DNA of 6,658 nt, from positions 1-6,658 of the forward strand of contig CAZVIK010000210.1 in assembly GCA_964627045.1 (NCBI GenBank). The letters are read 5' to 3'. The stretch comes from CAZVIK01 sp964627045. GTDB lineage: Bacteria; Acidobacteriota; Terriglobia; Bryobacterales; Bryobacteraceae. The position numbers were made by a program, and so were the translations under genes. The first letter of the stretch is position 1. Each line of letters starts with the position of its first letter. This document shows, piece after piece, positions 1 to 6,056 of the stretch. The notes under the pieces were generated by a model. It saw only the letters and a list, made by a program, of their open reading frames with translations. It was not told where the DNA came from and did not search any database.

Positions 1-2321
1 ACTGCAGACCACCAGCGAGAAGTCTGCAACGGGAGACTGCCGATCATGCTGGGAGCGATTGAAGAATAGGCGGCTGCCCCACTGGCTGCCAGCCCACCGA
101 ACAAGCCGCCCAAACCCATGCCTGCCGGCCGATTGCTGCCAGTGAGCAGATTCGCCATCAAGGTGGCGAGATACTGCTTCACGGGGGTCAGAAAAGCCGA
201 AAAGAAGAGGTTCTTCAGAGCCGACAGGAAGCTCCTGGACCGTTCGAAGGCGGCATCCATCAGCCCTTCGAAGCCAGTCTTCACAGAGTCGAAGGTTGCG
301 CGGGCTTGATCGCGGACGAGCTCCGAGGTCCGGTTTGCTGACTGTTGACGGGCCGCTTCGATGCCGGCATCGGCGGCTTCCTGCTGAGCTTGCCGGATTG
401 CCTCCCGCTGCTGGCTGTACTCGGCGATACGTTGGCCGATGGCGTCCGCCTCGTAGCCAAGCCGCTTCATGTCGAGCTCGTAGGCCATCGCCTGCTGCGA
501 GGTTTCCAGATCGAACAGGCGCAGCTTGATCTCGTGGAGCCGCTCCAGGTAGTCAACCTCGATCTGCATCTTCTGCTGTTCGACCGCCAGCTTCTGGCGA
601 AGCGTCTGCGCGTCCGTCGCCTCGACTGCCCTCAGGCGCGCATCACGATCGATCCCTGCGGCCGCTTCCTGGTAGGCCAACAGGTCACGGGCGCTCTCCA
701 TGGCCTTCGAAGACCACTCCGCGTCATATTGCAGCCGGCGCTGGTAGACTTGGGCGTCGTACTCCGTGCGCCGGGCAGCGGCTTCCTCCTCGTCTTTGAG
801 GTATTCTGCCAGGTGCTTATGGTTCTCCTCGGACAAGTTCCGCTTATACGCCCCCCACCGGCGCTCCAACTGGTCGATCACGTTCACCCAGGCCTGGCGC
901 GTCAACTGGATCTTGCCCTCGTCGGTCCACTTCTCGACCTGGGCGTTGACCTCGGCCACGTCCCTGGCAAAGCCCGACTGGCTCTTGGCCCCGGCCGCGA
1001 CCGCCGCCTGGCGCGACTCCTGCTCGATCTGAGCCTGCTTCTTGCGAATCTCCGCCGCCAGTTTCAGCGCTTCCGGGTCGGGCCCGGTGTCGATGGCAAG
1101 CTTTGGACCCTGGTATTCGAATCGCTGCCCGGGCATCGCCTTGCTTCCAGAGACCAGTTCCCGAAGTTGATCATCGGTCATGCCCTGTTTGCGGAGGGCC
1201 TCCACACTGGTCTTCCCGCTGAACAGATCCTGCCGGATTGCACCGCGTTTCTCCTCATCCCATCGCTCCTGAAGTCCAGCTTGCGTGTCTTTCCAGGTCT
1301 TGTAGACGATCGCCCCGCCCGCCGCAATCCCGGTAAGCATGAGGGCCCACGGGTTGGCGGCAAGCGCGGCGGTGAGCCCTTGGACTGCTCCCGTGATGCC
1401 CTGGATCTTGGAGACCAGGGCGGCGGTAGCCAGGGCTGCGGAAACGTACAAAGCAGCCTCGCCGGACTTCACGAGCCAGCTCGCGTTGTCCCTCAGGAAG
1501 CTCGTCAGATCGCGAAGCAGAGCCAGCACTCCCTTGAACTGGTTTTGGAATTGGACGCCGACCGCCTCACGTAGCTCGTGCACCTCCCGGTCGAGCGCCT
1601 TCATCTCCAGCTCCGCTTCCCCAATAGCGCCAGCGTGGGCCCCCTGGATGGCGGTAGCCGCCTTCATGATGGCGTTGTAGCGGGCCTGGACCTTCTCGTT
1701 GTCAGAGAGCGTCCGGCCGAGCAGCAACTCCTGTGTCGTGATCTCCCGCTCGAAGTTCACGACCAGGCCAGCCGAGCGGAGTGCGCGGGCGTTGCCGAAC
1801 TCGATGGCCTGCAGGATCTTCTCTAGGGCCTCCGGTGCCGCAATGTTCTCGATGGCGGCGGCGTCCTTGGCGACCTTCGCCAATCCCGTGGCCTTTGACA
1901 AGTCGAGGTCCGCGATGATCAGCCGGTCGATGGTGTGGATGGCATCTTCCCCGTGGTAGCCGATCTTGCGCACCGCTTCGACGGCCTTTTCGAAAGCCTC
2001 AGCGGCGATCCCATGCGCCTTGGCCAGGGCGCGGCCAGAGGCCTCCATGCGACTCTCGTGGGCCGCCATCTTCGCCGCCTCAACGGTCCAGTTCTTGGCC
2101 CACTCCACTACCTTCTTAATGCCGTCCGCGAGGAGGTTTCCGGCCGTGGCGCCCTTGATCATGCTGGCGGTCATGCCGTCGATCCCGGCAGAGGCTCCGC
2201 GCGCAGCTTTGGCGGCCGTCTGCTCCATGCTGGACAGGCCGGCGTTGACGCTCTTGATCGAGGCGTTCGCCTTGTCCACGTCCACTTGGACGACGAGTTC
2301 GAGTTTGTTGTCGGAGGGCAT
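1..2321 (-). CDS. Phage tail tape measure protein (partial, C-terminus beyond left edge)
   Basis: This is an open frame of 773 complete codons that runs off the left edge, so the C-terminus is missing. Tape measure proteins thread the tail tube lumen, set tail length and act in DNA ejection. The assignment rests on being the longest gene, lying downstream of the G/GT chaperones and having typical composition. The N-terminus is Ala/Lys-rich and helical (about residues 1-270). Hydrophobic stretches follow near 287-305 and 310-341, then a long charged, Gln/Glu/Arg-rich coiled-coil-like region (about 415-665), and a Gly/Ala-rich hydrophobic part near 700-760. No lysozyme or peptidase domain is seen in the visible part. 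ATG 2321 is the first possible start after the in-frame stop at 2376-2378; the ribosome site is weak (GAAGAA abutting the ATG). Its start is separated from the chaperone stop by hicAB, whereas these genes usually adjoin. The product is at least 773 residues. Confidence 0.9.
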   Translation of the reverse strand, partial: MPSDNKLELVVQVDVDKANASIKSVNAGLSSMEQTAAKAARGASAGIDGMTASMIKGATAGNLLADGIKKVVEWAKNWTVEAAKMAAHESRMEASGRALAKAHGIAAEAFEKAVEAVRKIGYHGEDAIHTIDRLIIADLDLSKATGLAKVAKDAAAIENIAAPEALEKILQAIEFGNARALRSAGLVVNFEREITTQELLLGRTLSDNEKVQARYNAIMKAATAIQGAHAGAIGEAELEMKALDREVHELREAVGVQFQNQFKGVLALLRDLTSFLRDNASWLVKSGEAALYVSAALATAALVSKIQGITGAVQGLTAALAANPWALMLTGIAAGGAIVYKTWKDTQAGLQERWDEEKRGAIRQDLFSGKTSVEALRKQGMTDDQLRELVSGSKAMPGQRFEYQGPKLAIDTGPDPEALKLAAEIRKKQAQIEQESRQAAVAAGAKSQSGFARDVAEVNAQVEKWTDEGKIQLTRQAWVNVIDQLERRWGAYKRNLSEENHKHLAEYLKDEEEAAARRTEYDAQVYQRRLQYDAEWSSKAMESARDLLAYQEAAAGIDRDARLRAVEATDAQTLRQKLAVEQQKMQIEVDYLERLHEIKLRLFDLETSQQAMAYELDMKRLGYEADAIGQRIAEYSQQREAIRQAQQEAADAGIEAARQQSANRTSELVRDQARATFDSVKTGFEGLMDAAFERSRSFLSALKNLFFSAFLTPVKQYLATLMANLLTGSNRPAGMGLGGLFGGLAASGAAAYSSIAPSMIGSLPLQTSRWWSA

Positions 2322-2347
2322 TTCTTCAGGCCGGGAGACGAAGCCGC

Positions 2348-2376
2348 TTGAAAGGTGGTACCACCTGAGATACCAT
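2348..2376 (+). promoter_or_regulatory. Candidate sigma-70-type promoter for hicAB
   Basis: TTGAAA at 2348-2353 (5 of 6 matches to TTGACA) and TACCAT at 2371-2376 (4 of 6 to TATAAT) are separated by exactly 17 bp. They lie in the 61-bp gap between the divergent tape measure and hicA starts. Initiation about 7 nt past the -10 would fall at or next to the GTG start of hicA, implying a leaderless or nearly leaderless toxin message. This is an inference from sequence matching; the -10 is only moderate. Confidence 0.45.
2353..2366. promoter_or_regulatory. Perfect 14-bp palindrome, candidate HicB operator
   Basis: AGGTGGTACCACCT is a perfect inverted repeat in the spacer between the proposed -35 and -10 boxes. 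A bound repressor there would block RNA polymerase. HicB carries a ribbon-helix-helix domain, and such proteins bind short symmetric sites as dimers. The right half is echoed in direct orientation: TACCACCTGA at 2359-2368 resembles TACCATCAGA at 2371-2380, a 12-bp period that could support cooperative binding. The palindrome is seen in the sequence; binding by HicB is inferred. Confidence 0.5.
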
Positions 2377-2382
2377 CAGAAC

Positions 2383-2622
2383 GTGGCGAAGACGCCCAAG
2401 CTCCTCACCCGGATGCGCAATAATCCGCGCGACTGGCGAATCGAGGATCTCAAGACGCTGGCGGACAGGTACTCGGTCCGGTATCGGCAGCAGGGAACCA
2501 GCCACGTGGTTTTCATCCACGAAACCGCGGGACTGCTATCGGTGCCGTGTGCTCGACGGATCAAGCCGGTTTACATACGTCAGTTCGTCACCATGATCGG
2601 CAAGTTGGAAGGTTCGGAATGA
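2383..2622 (+). CDS. hicA: HicA family toxin (mRNA interferase)
   Basis: This 79-residue protein has the HicA double-stranded-RNA-binding-like fold signature. A helical N-terminus (PKLLTRMRNNPRDWRIEDL, residues 5-23) is followed by GTSHVVF, in which His41 is the expected catalytic histidine, and by a C-terminal IKPVYIRQFV segment near the conserved HicA end. HicA toxins cleave mRNA and stop translation until bound by HicB. The frame stays open far upstream, antisense to the tape measure gene, so the start must be chosen. GTG 2383 fits family N-termini of the form x-A-x-TPKLL; ATG 2413 would give 69 residues and lose the first helix. Neither has a clear ribosome site, and the promoter suggests a leaderless transcript at the GTG. 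The stop overlaps the hicB start (ATGA), so the two are coupled. It lies on the strand opposite to all the phage structural genes. Confidence 0.9.
   Translation: MAKTPKLLTRMRNNPRDWRIEDLKTLADRYSVRYRQQGTSHVVFIHETAGLLSVPCARRIKPVYIRQFVTMIGKLEGSE
2607..2612 (+). promoter_or_regulatory. Ribosome binding site of hicB
   Basis: GGAAGG lies inside the 3' end of hicA, 6 nt before ATG 2619. It fixes the hicB start at the 4-nt ATGA overlap; the in-frame ATG at 2547 would extend hicB deep into hicA. The toxin gene has no comparable site, which would favour antitoxin synthesis. Confidence 0.65.
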
Positions 2623-2999
2623 AAGAGACACTGCGATTGGAGGACTATCCCTTCACCATTCGGCGTCTTACCGGCGACGAGGGTGGAGGGTATTTGATCG
2701 AGTTTCCCGACATCCCTGGTTGCATGTCAGACGGCGAGACTCCTGAAGAAGCGATCGCGAATGGGCGTGACGCCCTGAAGTGCTCTCTGTTGACGCTCCA
2801 GGACTTTGGCCGCCCGATTCCTGCGCCCGGTGCGTTCGCCGCGGCCAGCGGCCAGTGGAGACAGCGAGTTCCGAAGACCCTGCACGCACGTCTGGTCGAG
2901 CGGGCACGACGAGAGGGCGTGAGTCTGAACACGCTGGTCACGGCGATGATCGCAGAGGGGCTCGGGAGCCACCAAGGCCGCCGCCACCGCGCGTCCTGA
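2619..2999 (+). CDS. hicB: HicB family antitoxin with RHH DNA-binding domain
   Basis: This 126-residue protein has two recognisable parts. Residues about 9-70 form the HicB-like partial RNase-H fold, with hallmark segments YLIEFPDIPGCMSDG (25-39), TPEEAIANGRDAL (41-53) and GRPIPAP (64-70); this part binds and masks HicA. Residues about 79-116 look like a ribbon-helix-helix DNA-binding domain: strand WRQRVP, helix 1 KTLHARLVERARREG, then VSLNTLVTAMIAEGL. A basic tail (RRHRAS) ends it. HicB proteins neutralise the toxin and repress their own operon, here probably at the palindrome before hicA. ATG 2619 is chosen because of the GGAAGG ribosome site and the 4-nt overlap with hicA. The stop is only 7 nt from the convergent stop of the tail chaperone GT, with no terminator between them. 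Confidence 0.93.
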   Translation: MKETLRLEDYPFTIRRLTGDEGGGYLIEFPDIPGCMSDGETPEEAIANGRDALKCSLLTLQDFGRPIPAPGAFAAASGQWRQRVPKTLHARLVERARREGVSLNTLVTAMIAEGLGSHQGRRHRAS

Positions 3000-3006
3000 C
3001 CAGATT

Positions 3007-3938
3007 TCACATCGTCGCTGGTTTCTCCCAGTCCGACCGCTCGCGCTCATCGTTCAGAGTCAACATTGCGTAGAACTCATCCGCTCGGATCTCCTCCAGG
3101 CCGATCCGGAGGCCTAACTGCAATGCCCCGCGCAAGTCCAGCGCCCGCCGGATGAGATGCCCGCGTTCTGACGATTGTGCCGCATCAAGTTTGTCCAGCG
3201 GGCAGTGATCGCAGCGGCCGCCGTCGTCCGGCGCATCTGGGCAGAGGCCCGGCTCGCACAATTCCGCGCGCCTCATTGCCCAATGCACGAGGAAGCGAAC
3301 GGAAGGATGCTCCGGCCACTCCCCGTTGGTCAGTTTGGGTCGATGGTCTCCTGGAATGCGGCGTCGAGCGCGTCGATCGCCGACTTCACCGCGACCGCCT
3401 GGTGGATGATCGGGACCTCGCCGGTGTAGCCTTCTGCGCCCTGGGACAACCTTTTATATAGAGCGCCAGCGGCGGCCAGGTTGATGGTGAGCTCTTGCCG
3501 GTTGTAAGGCAGGTCGAGCACCCGGGCAAAGCCGCGCCGGTAGTCGAAGACGTCCTTGGCCGAGGGCATCTTCAGCAGGTGCGTGACCGTTCCACCAAGG
3601 ACGCGCAGGATGACCCGGAAGGAGTCTCCGGCCTGTACCACATCGTCCACCTCCGCTTGGCTCAACTGCTCGATGATCCGACTAGCCTCGAACGCATCGA
3701 CCTCCGGCCCATCCTCCGTCCGGACCTTGGCGAGCAGCGCGGCATCAACCTCCTCGCTCGACGGGACCGTCGTCTCGGAGATTCCACGGCCGAGATTCTT
3801 GATCAGCACCTTGCGGCGACGCTGGCGCTCCGTCCAATCCTCATCCGAGGGAAAGCGCACGCGAACAGTCTTGACTCCCGCCGGCGTGCGAAGCTGCATG
3901 GCGACCGGGCGGGTCGCATCGAATACCACTGATTCCAT
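3007..3938 (-). CDS. Tail assembly chaperone GT (-1 frameshift fusion)
   Basis: The predicted protein is made when ribosomes translating G slip back one base at CCCAAAC (3339-3333). They read 202 G residues up to AAC, then 108 residues in the -1 frame (3333-3010), stopping at 3009-3007; total about 310. In lambda-type phages GT is made in a small ratio to G, binds the tape measure and recruits tube subunits. The -1 frame is open across the G stop and reads plausibly as protein through the junction (LTNGEWPEHPSVRFL). A separately started T gene would need GTG 3288 or ATG 3276, neither with a ribosome site. The T part carries four cysteines, C-x4-C-x9-C-x2-C, at about residues 228, 233, 243 and 246, resembling a small zinc site. 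It ends in a helical stretch containing LQLGLRIGLEEIRADEFYAML. The T part alone would be called hypothetical; position and frameshift define it. Confidence 0.85.
3298..3327 (-). promoter_or_regulatory. Candidate frameshift-stimulating stem-loop
   Basis: On the minus strand AACGG (3327-3323) can pair with CCGTT (3302-3298), extended inward by two G-U pairs, enclosing a GC-rich loop. It begins 5 nt after the slippery heptamer, the spacing typical of frameshift stimulators. The stem is short and was found by eye, so this is tentative. Confidence 0.35.
3330..3938 (-). CDS. Tail assembly chaperone G
   Basis: This is the 202-residue product of normal termination at TGA 3332-3330. It acts in the cytoplasm during tail assembly, keeping tape measure and tube subunits competent, and is not expected in the virion. 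It is mostly helical and charged, has no membrane segment or signal peptide, and starts MESVVFDATRPVAMQL. The assignment rests on location between the tail tube and tape measure genes and on the frameshift site at its last codons, a conserved hallmark of this gene pair; I see no diagnostic residue motif. The start is ATG 3938, preceded by GGAGAGGAA and 11 nt after the tube stop. The frame extends to ATG 3977, but that would overlap the end of the tube gene and ignore the ribosome site. At 202 residues it is longer than lambda gpG (about 140). Confidence 0.85.
   Translation of the reverse strand: MESVVFDATRPVAMQLRTPAGVKTVRVRFPSDEDWTERQRRRKVLIKNLGRGISETTVPSSEEVDAALLAKVRTEDGPEVDAFEASRIIEQLSQAEVDDVVQAGDSFRVILRVLGGTVTHLLKMPSAKDVFDYRRGFARVLDLPYNRQELTINLAAAGALYKRLSQGAEGYTGEVPIIHQAVAVKSAIDALDAAFQETIDPN
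3333..3339 (-). promoter_or_regulatory. -1 programmed frameshift slippery heptamer CCCAAAC
   Basis: The G frame reads GAC CCA AAC TGA. The heptamer C CCA AAC is a canonical X XXY YYZ site: both tRNAs can re-pair on CCC AAA. The G stop codon follows immediately, so ribosomes that do not slip terminate. After slipping, the next codon is CTG (3333-3331) in the T frame, which stays open for 108 codons. The match of heptamer, frame direction, stop position and open downstream frame makes this strong. Confidence 0.92.
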
Positions 3939-3949
3939 GGGTTCCTCTC

Positions 3950-4990
3950 CTACTGGCAGATGTTGTCCACACTGCACTTAGCCACAGCCGAGATGACGCC
4001 GTTGGTGGTGTCCCACATCGGTAGGCACTCAACCGCCACCGTGACGATCCCGTCCGTCTCTCCCACCTCGGCCGTGGCGAAGGAGACCTTCTGCCAGGTG
4101 ATCTCCAACGAGTTGGTGGCGTCGTAGGTGAGCCCGATAACCGCGGTCCCGGTAGTCTGGCTCTTGAGCTTGGTGAACTCGGTCGAGCCGTTCTCAAACC
4201 GCGCGGTGAAGCGCAGCGTCCCCTTCCGGTCGCCGAACTCGAGGCGGCCGCGAATGGCGCCGCTCGTGGTATCGCCCGACGTCTGGAAGCCGGAGCCGGG
4301 GAAAAAGCCTCCGTCCATCCGGATGTTGTTCTTCCAGCTTGTCTCCAGCGAGACGATGTTTTTGTTCGAGACGTAGTTGACGCCGTTGATGGAAAGAGCG
4401 AGCGACGCGGAGGGCAGCAACTTCTCCAGGGTCGCTGCCGGCATGGTGATCCCAGAAGGCTCCGTGAGCTTCCCGGAGCCGGCGAACTCCACAGTGATCT
4501 TGCTGTTGGCCCGGCCCGGCCCGCTGCCGATCGAGATGCTCCAGCCCTCAACCACGCAGCCCACGGCCATCCTGTCCAGCACCACCCCGGCGCCGGGACG
4601 GATCTGCTCCACGAAGGAGAAGTAAGGCAGTTCGGCCGCGTCCCCATTCGCGGGAAAGAGCGGTGTGCAGGTGTAGGTGAAGTTCGGCGTCGTGCCGGAC
4701 TTCACCACTTTGCCCAGCCCGAAGGCCATAGCCCAGGCGCCGATCTCCGCCCCGAGGTACTTCTCGATGGTGCCGCCGGCGTCCCAGGAGGTCTGGAAGG
4801 ACTGCACGGGGAACTCGTGGCCCTTGCCGAATTCCTCAGCGTCGTTCTCGGTGTTGAGCTTGGGGTTGGCGAGGGTGGCGTTGAGCTTGCGCAACTGCCA
4901 CATCTGCCCGGCCGTGTTGGCCACGGCGATGTCGGTCTGCTTCTGCTTGCCGAAGCAGATCAGGATCTCCTGCAATCTAGTCGTGGACAC
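3950..4990 (-). CDS. Major tail tube protein
   Basis: This 346-residue protein is rich in Gly, Thr, Ser and aromatic residues, with alternating hydrophobic patterns typical of beta-barrel tube subunits. Examples are the segments near FTYTCTPLFP, LRFTARFENGSTEF and IVTVAVECLPMW. It would polymerise as stacked rings around the tape measure to form the non-contractile tail. The call rests on position directly upstream of the G/GT chaperones and downstream of the terminator, plus composition. It is longer than lambda gpV (246 residues), so it may carry an added domain; I cannot delimit one by eye. It ends with a short motif containing two Cys (CSVDNIC). The start is GTG 4990, set by a perfect GGAGG 6 nt upstream. 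Its first 14 nt overlap the end of the preceding small gene. The stop is 11 nt before the G start. Confidence 0.8.
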   Translation of the reverse strand: MSTTRLQEILICFGKQKQTDIAVANTAGQMWQLRKLNATLANPKLNTENDAEEFGKGHEFPVQSFQTSWDAGGTIEKYLGAEIGAWAMAFGLGKVVKSGTTPNFTYTCTPLFPANGDAAELPYFSFVEQIRPGAGVVLDRMAVGCVVEGWSISIGSGPGRANSKITVEFAGSGKLTEPSGITMPAATLEKLLPSASLALSINGVNYVSNKNIVSLETSWKNNIRMDGGFFPGSGFQTSGDTTSGAIRGRLEFGDRKGTLRFTARFENGSTEFTKLKSQTTGTAVIGLTYDATNSLEITWQKVSFATAEVGETDGIVTVAVECLPMWDTTNGVISAVAKCSVDNICQ

Positions 4991-5138
4991 TCTTCACCTC
5001 CGCATGGGCTTCGGGCGGCTCGCACTGAGACCAGCCAGAGACCATCCTGGGAATCAGGAGGTCCGGCTTGGCCTCGACCTGCTCAGGCGCGCCCTGGCCG
5101 TGGGGCGGGCGGAGCCATACCTTGGGGACGTCACTCAT
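4977..5138 (-). CDS. Small phage protein of unknown function, between terminator and tube genes
   Basis: This 53-residue, Pro/Glu/Val-rich protein starts MSDVPKVWLRPPHGQG and contains VEAKPDLLIPRMVSGWSQCEPP. It has no signal peptide or membrane segment. ATG 5138 is preceded by GGAG with a 7-nt spacer; the gene overlaps the previous stop by 8 nt and the tube start by 14 nt, so coupled translation is likely. The frame extends upstream to 5192, but that start would overlap the terminator gene by about 60 nt. The pattern, a short basic strand, an acidic patch and a final Gly-Trp turn, resembles small adaptor-like phage proteins whose sequences end in a G-W motif, but I cannot name a family. The location suggests a minor structural or assembly role. 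The gene is real by spacing, ribosome site and frame; function is unknown. Confidence 0.7.
   Translation of the reverse strand: MSDVPKVWLRPPHGQGAPEQVEAKPDLLIPRMVSGWSQCEPPEAHAEVKSVHD
4997..5001 (-). promoter_or_regulatory. Ribosome binding site of the tail tube gene
   Basis: A perfect GGAGG (on the minus strand) lies 6 nt before GTG 4990. It decides the start of the tube gene in favour of GTG although it sits inside the preceding gene. Its strength fits the need for many tube copies per virion. Confidence 0.75.
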
Positions 5139-5604
5139 CGCCGATCTCCGTAAACGTGATGGGAATTTCGAAGTAGTCCAGGCCCTCGGCATCCGTCTGC
5201 CGCTGGATCATAGGCAGATCCATGGCGTAGCAGGAGGGATGGACGGTGGCGTTCAACATGGGGACGCCCGCGGCGGCGGGCACGCCCTTCGTAATCAGCC
5301 GGAACAGCCGGTAATAAGCCGTGGGCGGATCGCGGTCAGTGGTTTCACCGGCGCGCAGGTATAGCGTGATCTGGTGCTTCCACACGTCATTTCCGCCGAA
5401 ACTGCCAGGCGAGGTGCCCTGCCAGACGGCCATAATTGACGGCGCGGGCATCTGGTGAATGGCATGTGCCAGGCTCGACCGCTTCGGGTACTGGTCATGG
5501 TAGGCGTAAACGCGTTCCGGATCGCCATCCATTTCCAGGACGAGATCCTGGATCTCTCGAAGCATCGCGACCAGGTTGTCGACCAGAACAGAGGGATCAA
5601 TCAC
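5131..5604 (-). CDS. Probable tail terminator (gpU-like) protein
   Basis: This 157-residue protein sits where lambda-type phages encode the tail terminator, which caps the tube at the head-proximal end and fits it to the head connector. The N-terminal helix (SVLVDNLVAMLREIQDL, about 5-21) is followed by a mixed alpha/beta region that includes HQITLYLRAGETTD and DYFEIPITFTEIGD. Alternation of a long first helix and short strands is compatible with terminator or tail-completion folds, but no diagnostic motif was recognised. The start is GTG 5604, overlapping the upstream stop as GTGA; there is no strong ribosome site, so re-initiation after the previous gene is likely. The next ATG (residue 14) would delete the first helix. 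The end overlaps the small downstream gene by 8 nt. It could also be another minor tail protein of the same size. Confidence 0.6.
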   Translation of the reverse strand: MIDPSVLVDNLVAMLREIQDLVLEMDGDPERVYAYHDQYPKRSSLAHAIHQMPAPSIMAVWQGTSPGSFGGNDVWKHQITLYLRAGETTDRDPPTAYYRLFRLITKGVPAAAGVPMLNATVHPSCYAMDLPMIQRQTDAEGLDYFEIPITFTEIGDE

Positions 5605-6056
5605 CGTTGTTTACCGCCCATAAGGTGTTCCAATGCTAGGCGCGGTGTGATTTCCGCGATCACCTGGCGGGCCGCCTTCACAACAGCGGCCTGGTTCCTC
5701 GGCGAAAAGAATAGCCACGGCTCGATCTTCTGGCTGACCCACGCCTTGATGCGGTCTTTGCGCGTGGAAAGGCCGGCGCGCGCCCGGTTTTCGCTTACGG
5801 AGCGCACTTGGAGGTTCCGCAGTAGGTCGCCGGTGAAGGTCAGGTTCCGGCGGTTGCCTTTCCCCAGCCGGGTTTTCCGAATCGCATAACGCTTCGTCAG
5901 GGGCTTGGCGGCGGAGTCCTCTGGGCCCAGCGCCGCTCCGACCCGGTTCTTCACCGCCGCCACGCCCACGTTGCCGATCTTGAACATCTGGTTCTGGCGG
6001 AAGTTCAGATGGTCAAGGCGGATCTGCTTCTTCTGCCAGATTCGAACGGAGGGCAT
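5601..6056 (-). CDS. Minor tail / head-completion protein, lambda Z or HK97 gp10-like
   Basis: This 151-residue, strongly basic protein has a pattern seen in the gp10/gpZ and phage virion morphogenesis families. A Lys/Arg-rich N-terminal helical part with PLTKRYAIRK (52-61) leads to a conserved-looking LTFTGDLLRNLQV (72-84). Then come AWVSQKIEPWLFFSP (105-119) and a C-terminal amphipathic helix QAAVVKAARQVIAEITPRL (122-140). These proteins complete the head-tail interface or the tail end after terminator binding. The start is ATG 6056, directly after the TAG of the preceding gene with no gap and no clear ribosome site, indicating translational coupling. The stop overlaps the GTG of the next gene by 4 nt. 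The family call is by pattern and gene order; which of the related families it belongs to is uncertain. Confidence 0.65.
   Translation of the reverse strand: MPSVRIWQKKQIRLDHLNFRQNQMFKIGNVGVAAVKNRVGAALGPEDSAAKPLTKRYAIRKTRLGKGNRRNLTFTGDLLRNLQVRSVSENRARAGLSTRKDRIKAWVSQKIEPWLFFSPRNQAAVVKAARQVIAEITPRLALEHLMGGKQR

Noticed and set aside
3..28. 7-bp inverted repeat TGCAGAC ... GTCTGCA with 12-nt loop
   Set aside because: It lies inside the tape measure coding region, has no T-tract and is short. It is not a credible terminator or site.
345..1574. Long plus-strand open frame of 409 codons
   Set aside because: It lies antisense to the tape measure gene, whose minus-strand frame is open across the whole region with a convincing protein. 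The plus-strand translation is Leu/Arg/Pro/Gly-rich with no domain, a typical high-GC shadow.
1966..2382. N-terminal extension of the hicA frame (about 139 extra codons)
   Set aside because: This part is antisense to the tape measure gene and has no HicA-like sequence. HicA proteins are short, and the family-like N-terminus begins at GTG 2383.
2383..2999. hicAB as evidence of a transposon or insertion sequence
   Set aside because: No transposase, terminal inverted repeats or target duplications are visible at either border of the cassette.
2645..3050. Several minus-strand frames of 79-121 codons across hicB
   Set aside because: They are antisense to a clear HicB protein and have no recognisable domain, so I treat them as shadows.
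3007..3288. T region as an independent 93-codon gene starting at GTG 3288
   Set aside because: No ribosome site precedes GTG 3288 or ATG 3276. The frame continues upstream through a canonical slippery site at the G stop, so it is better explained as the -1 extension of G.
3841..4647. 268-codon minus-strand frame overlapping the tail tube and G genes
   Set aside because: Ser/Arg/Pro-rich alternate-frame translation without a ribosome site or domain. The tube frame in the same place has a perfect GGAGG and plausible protein.
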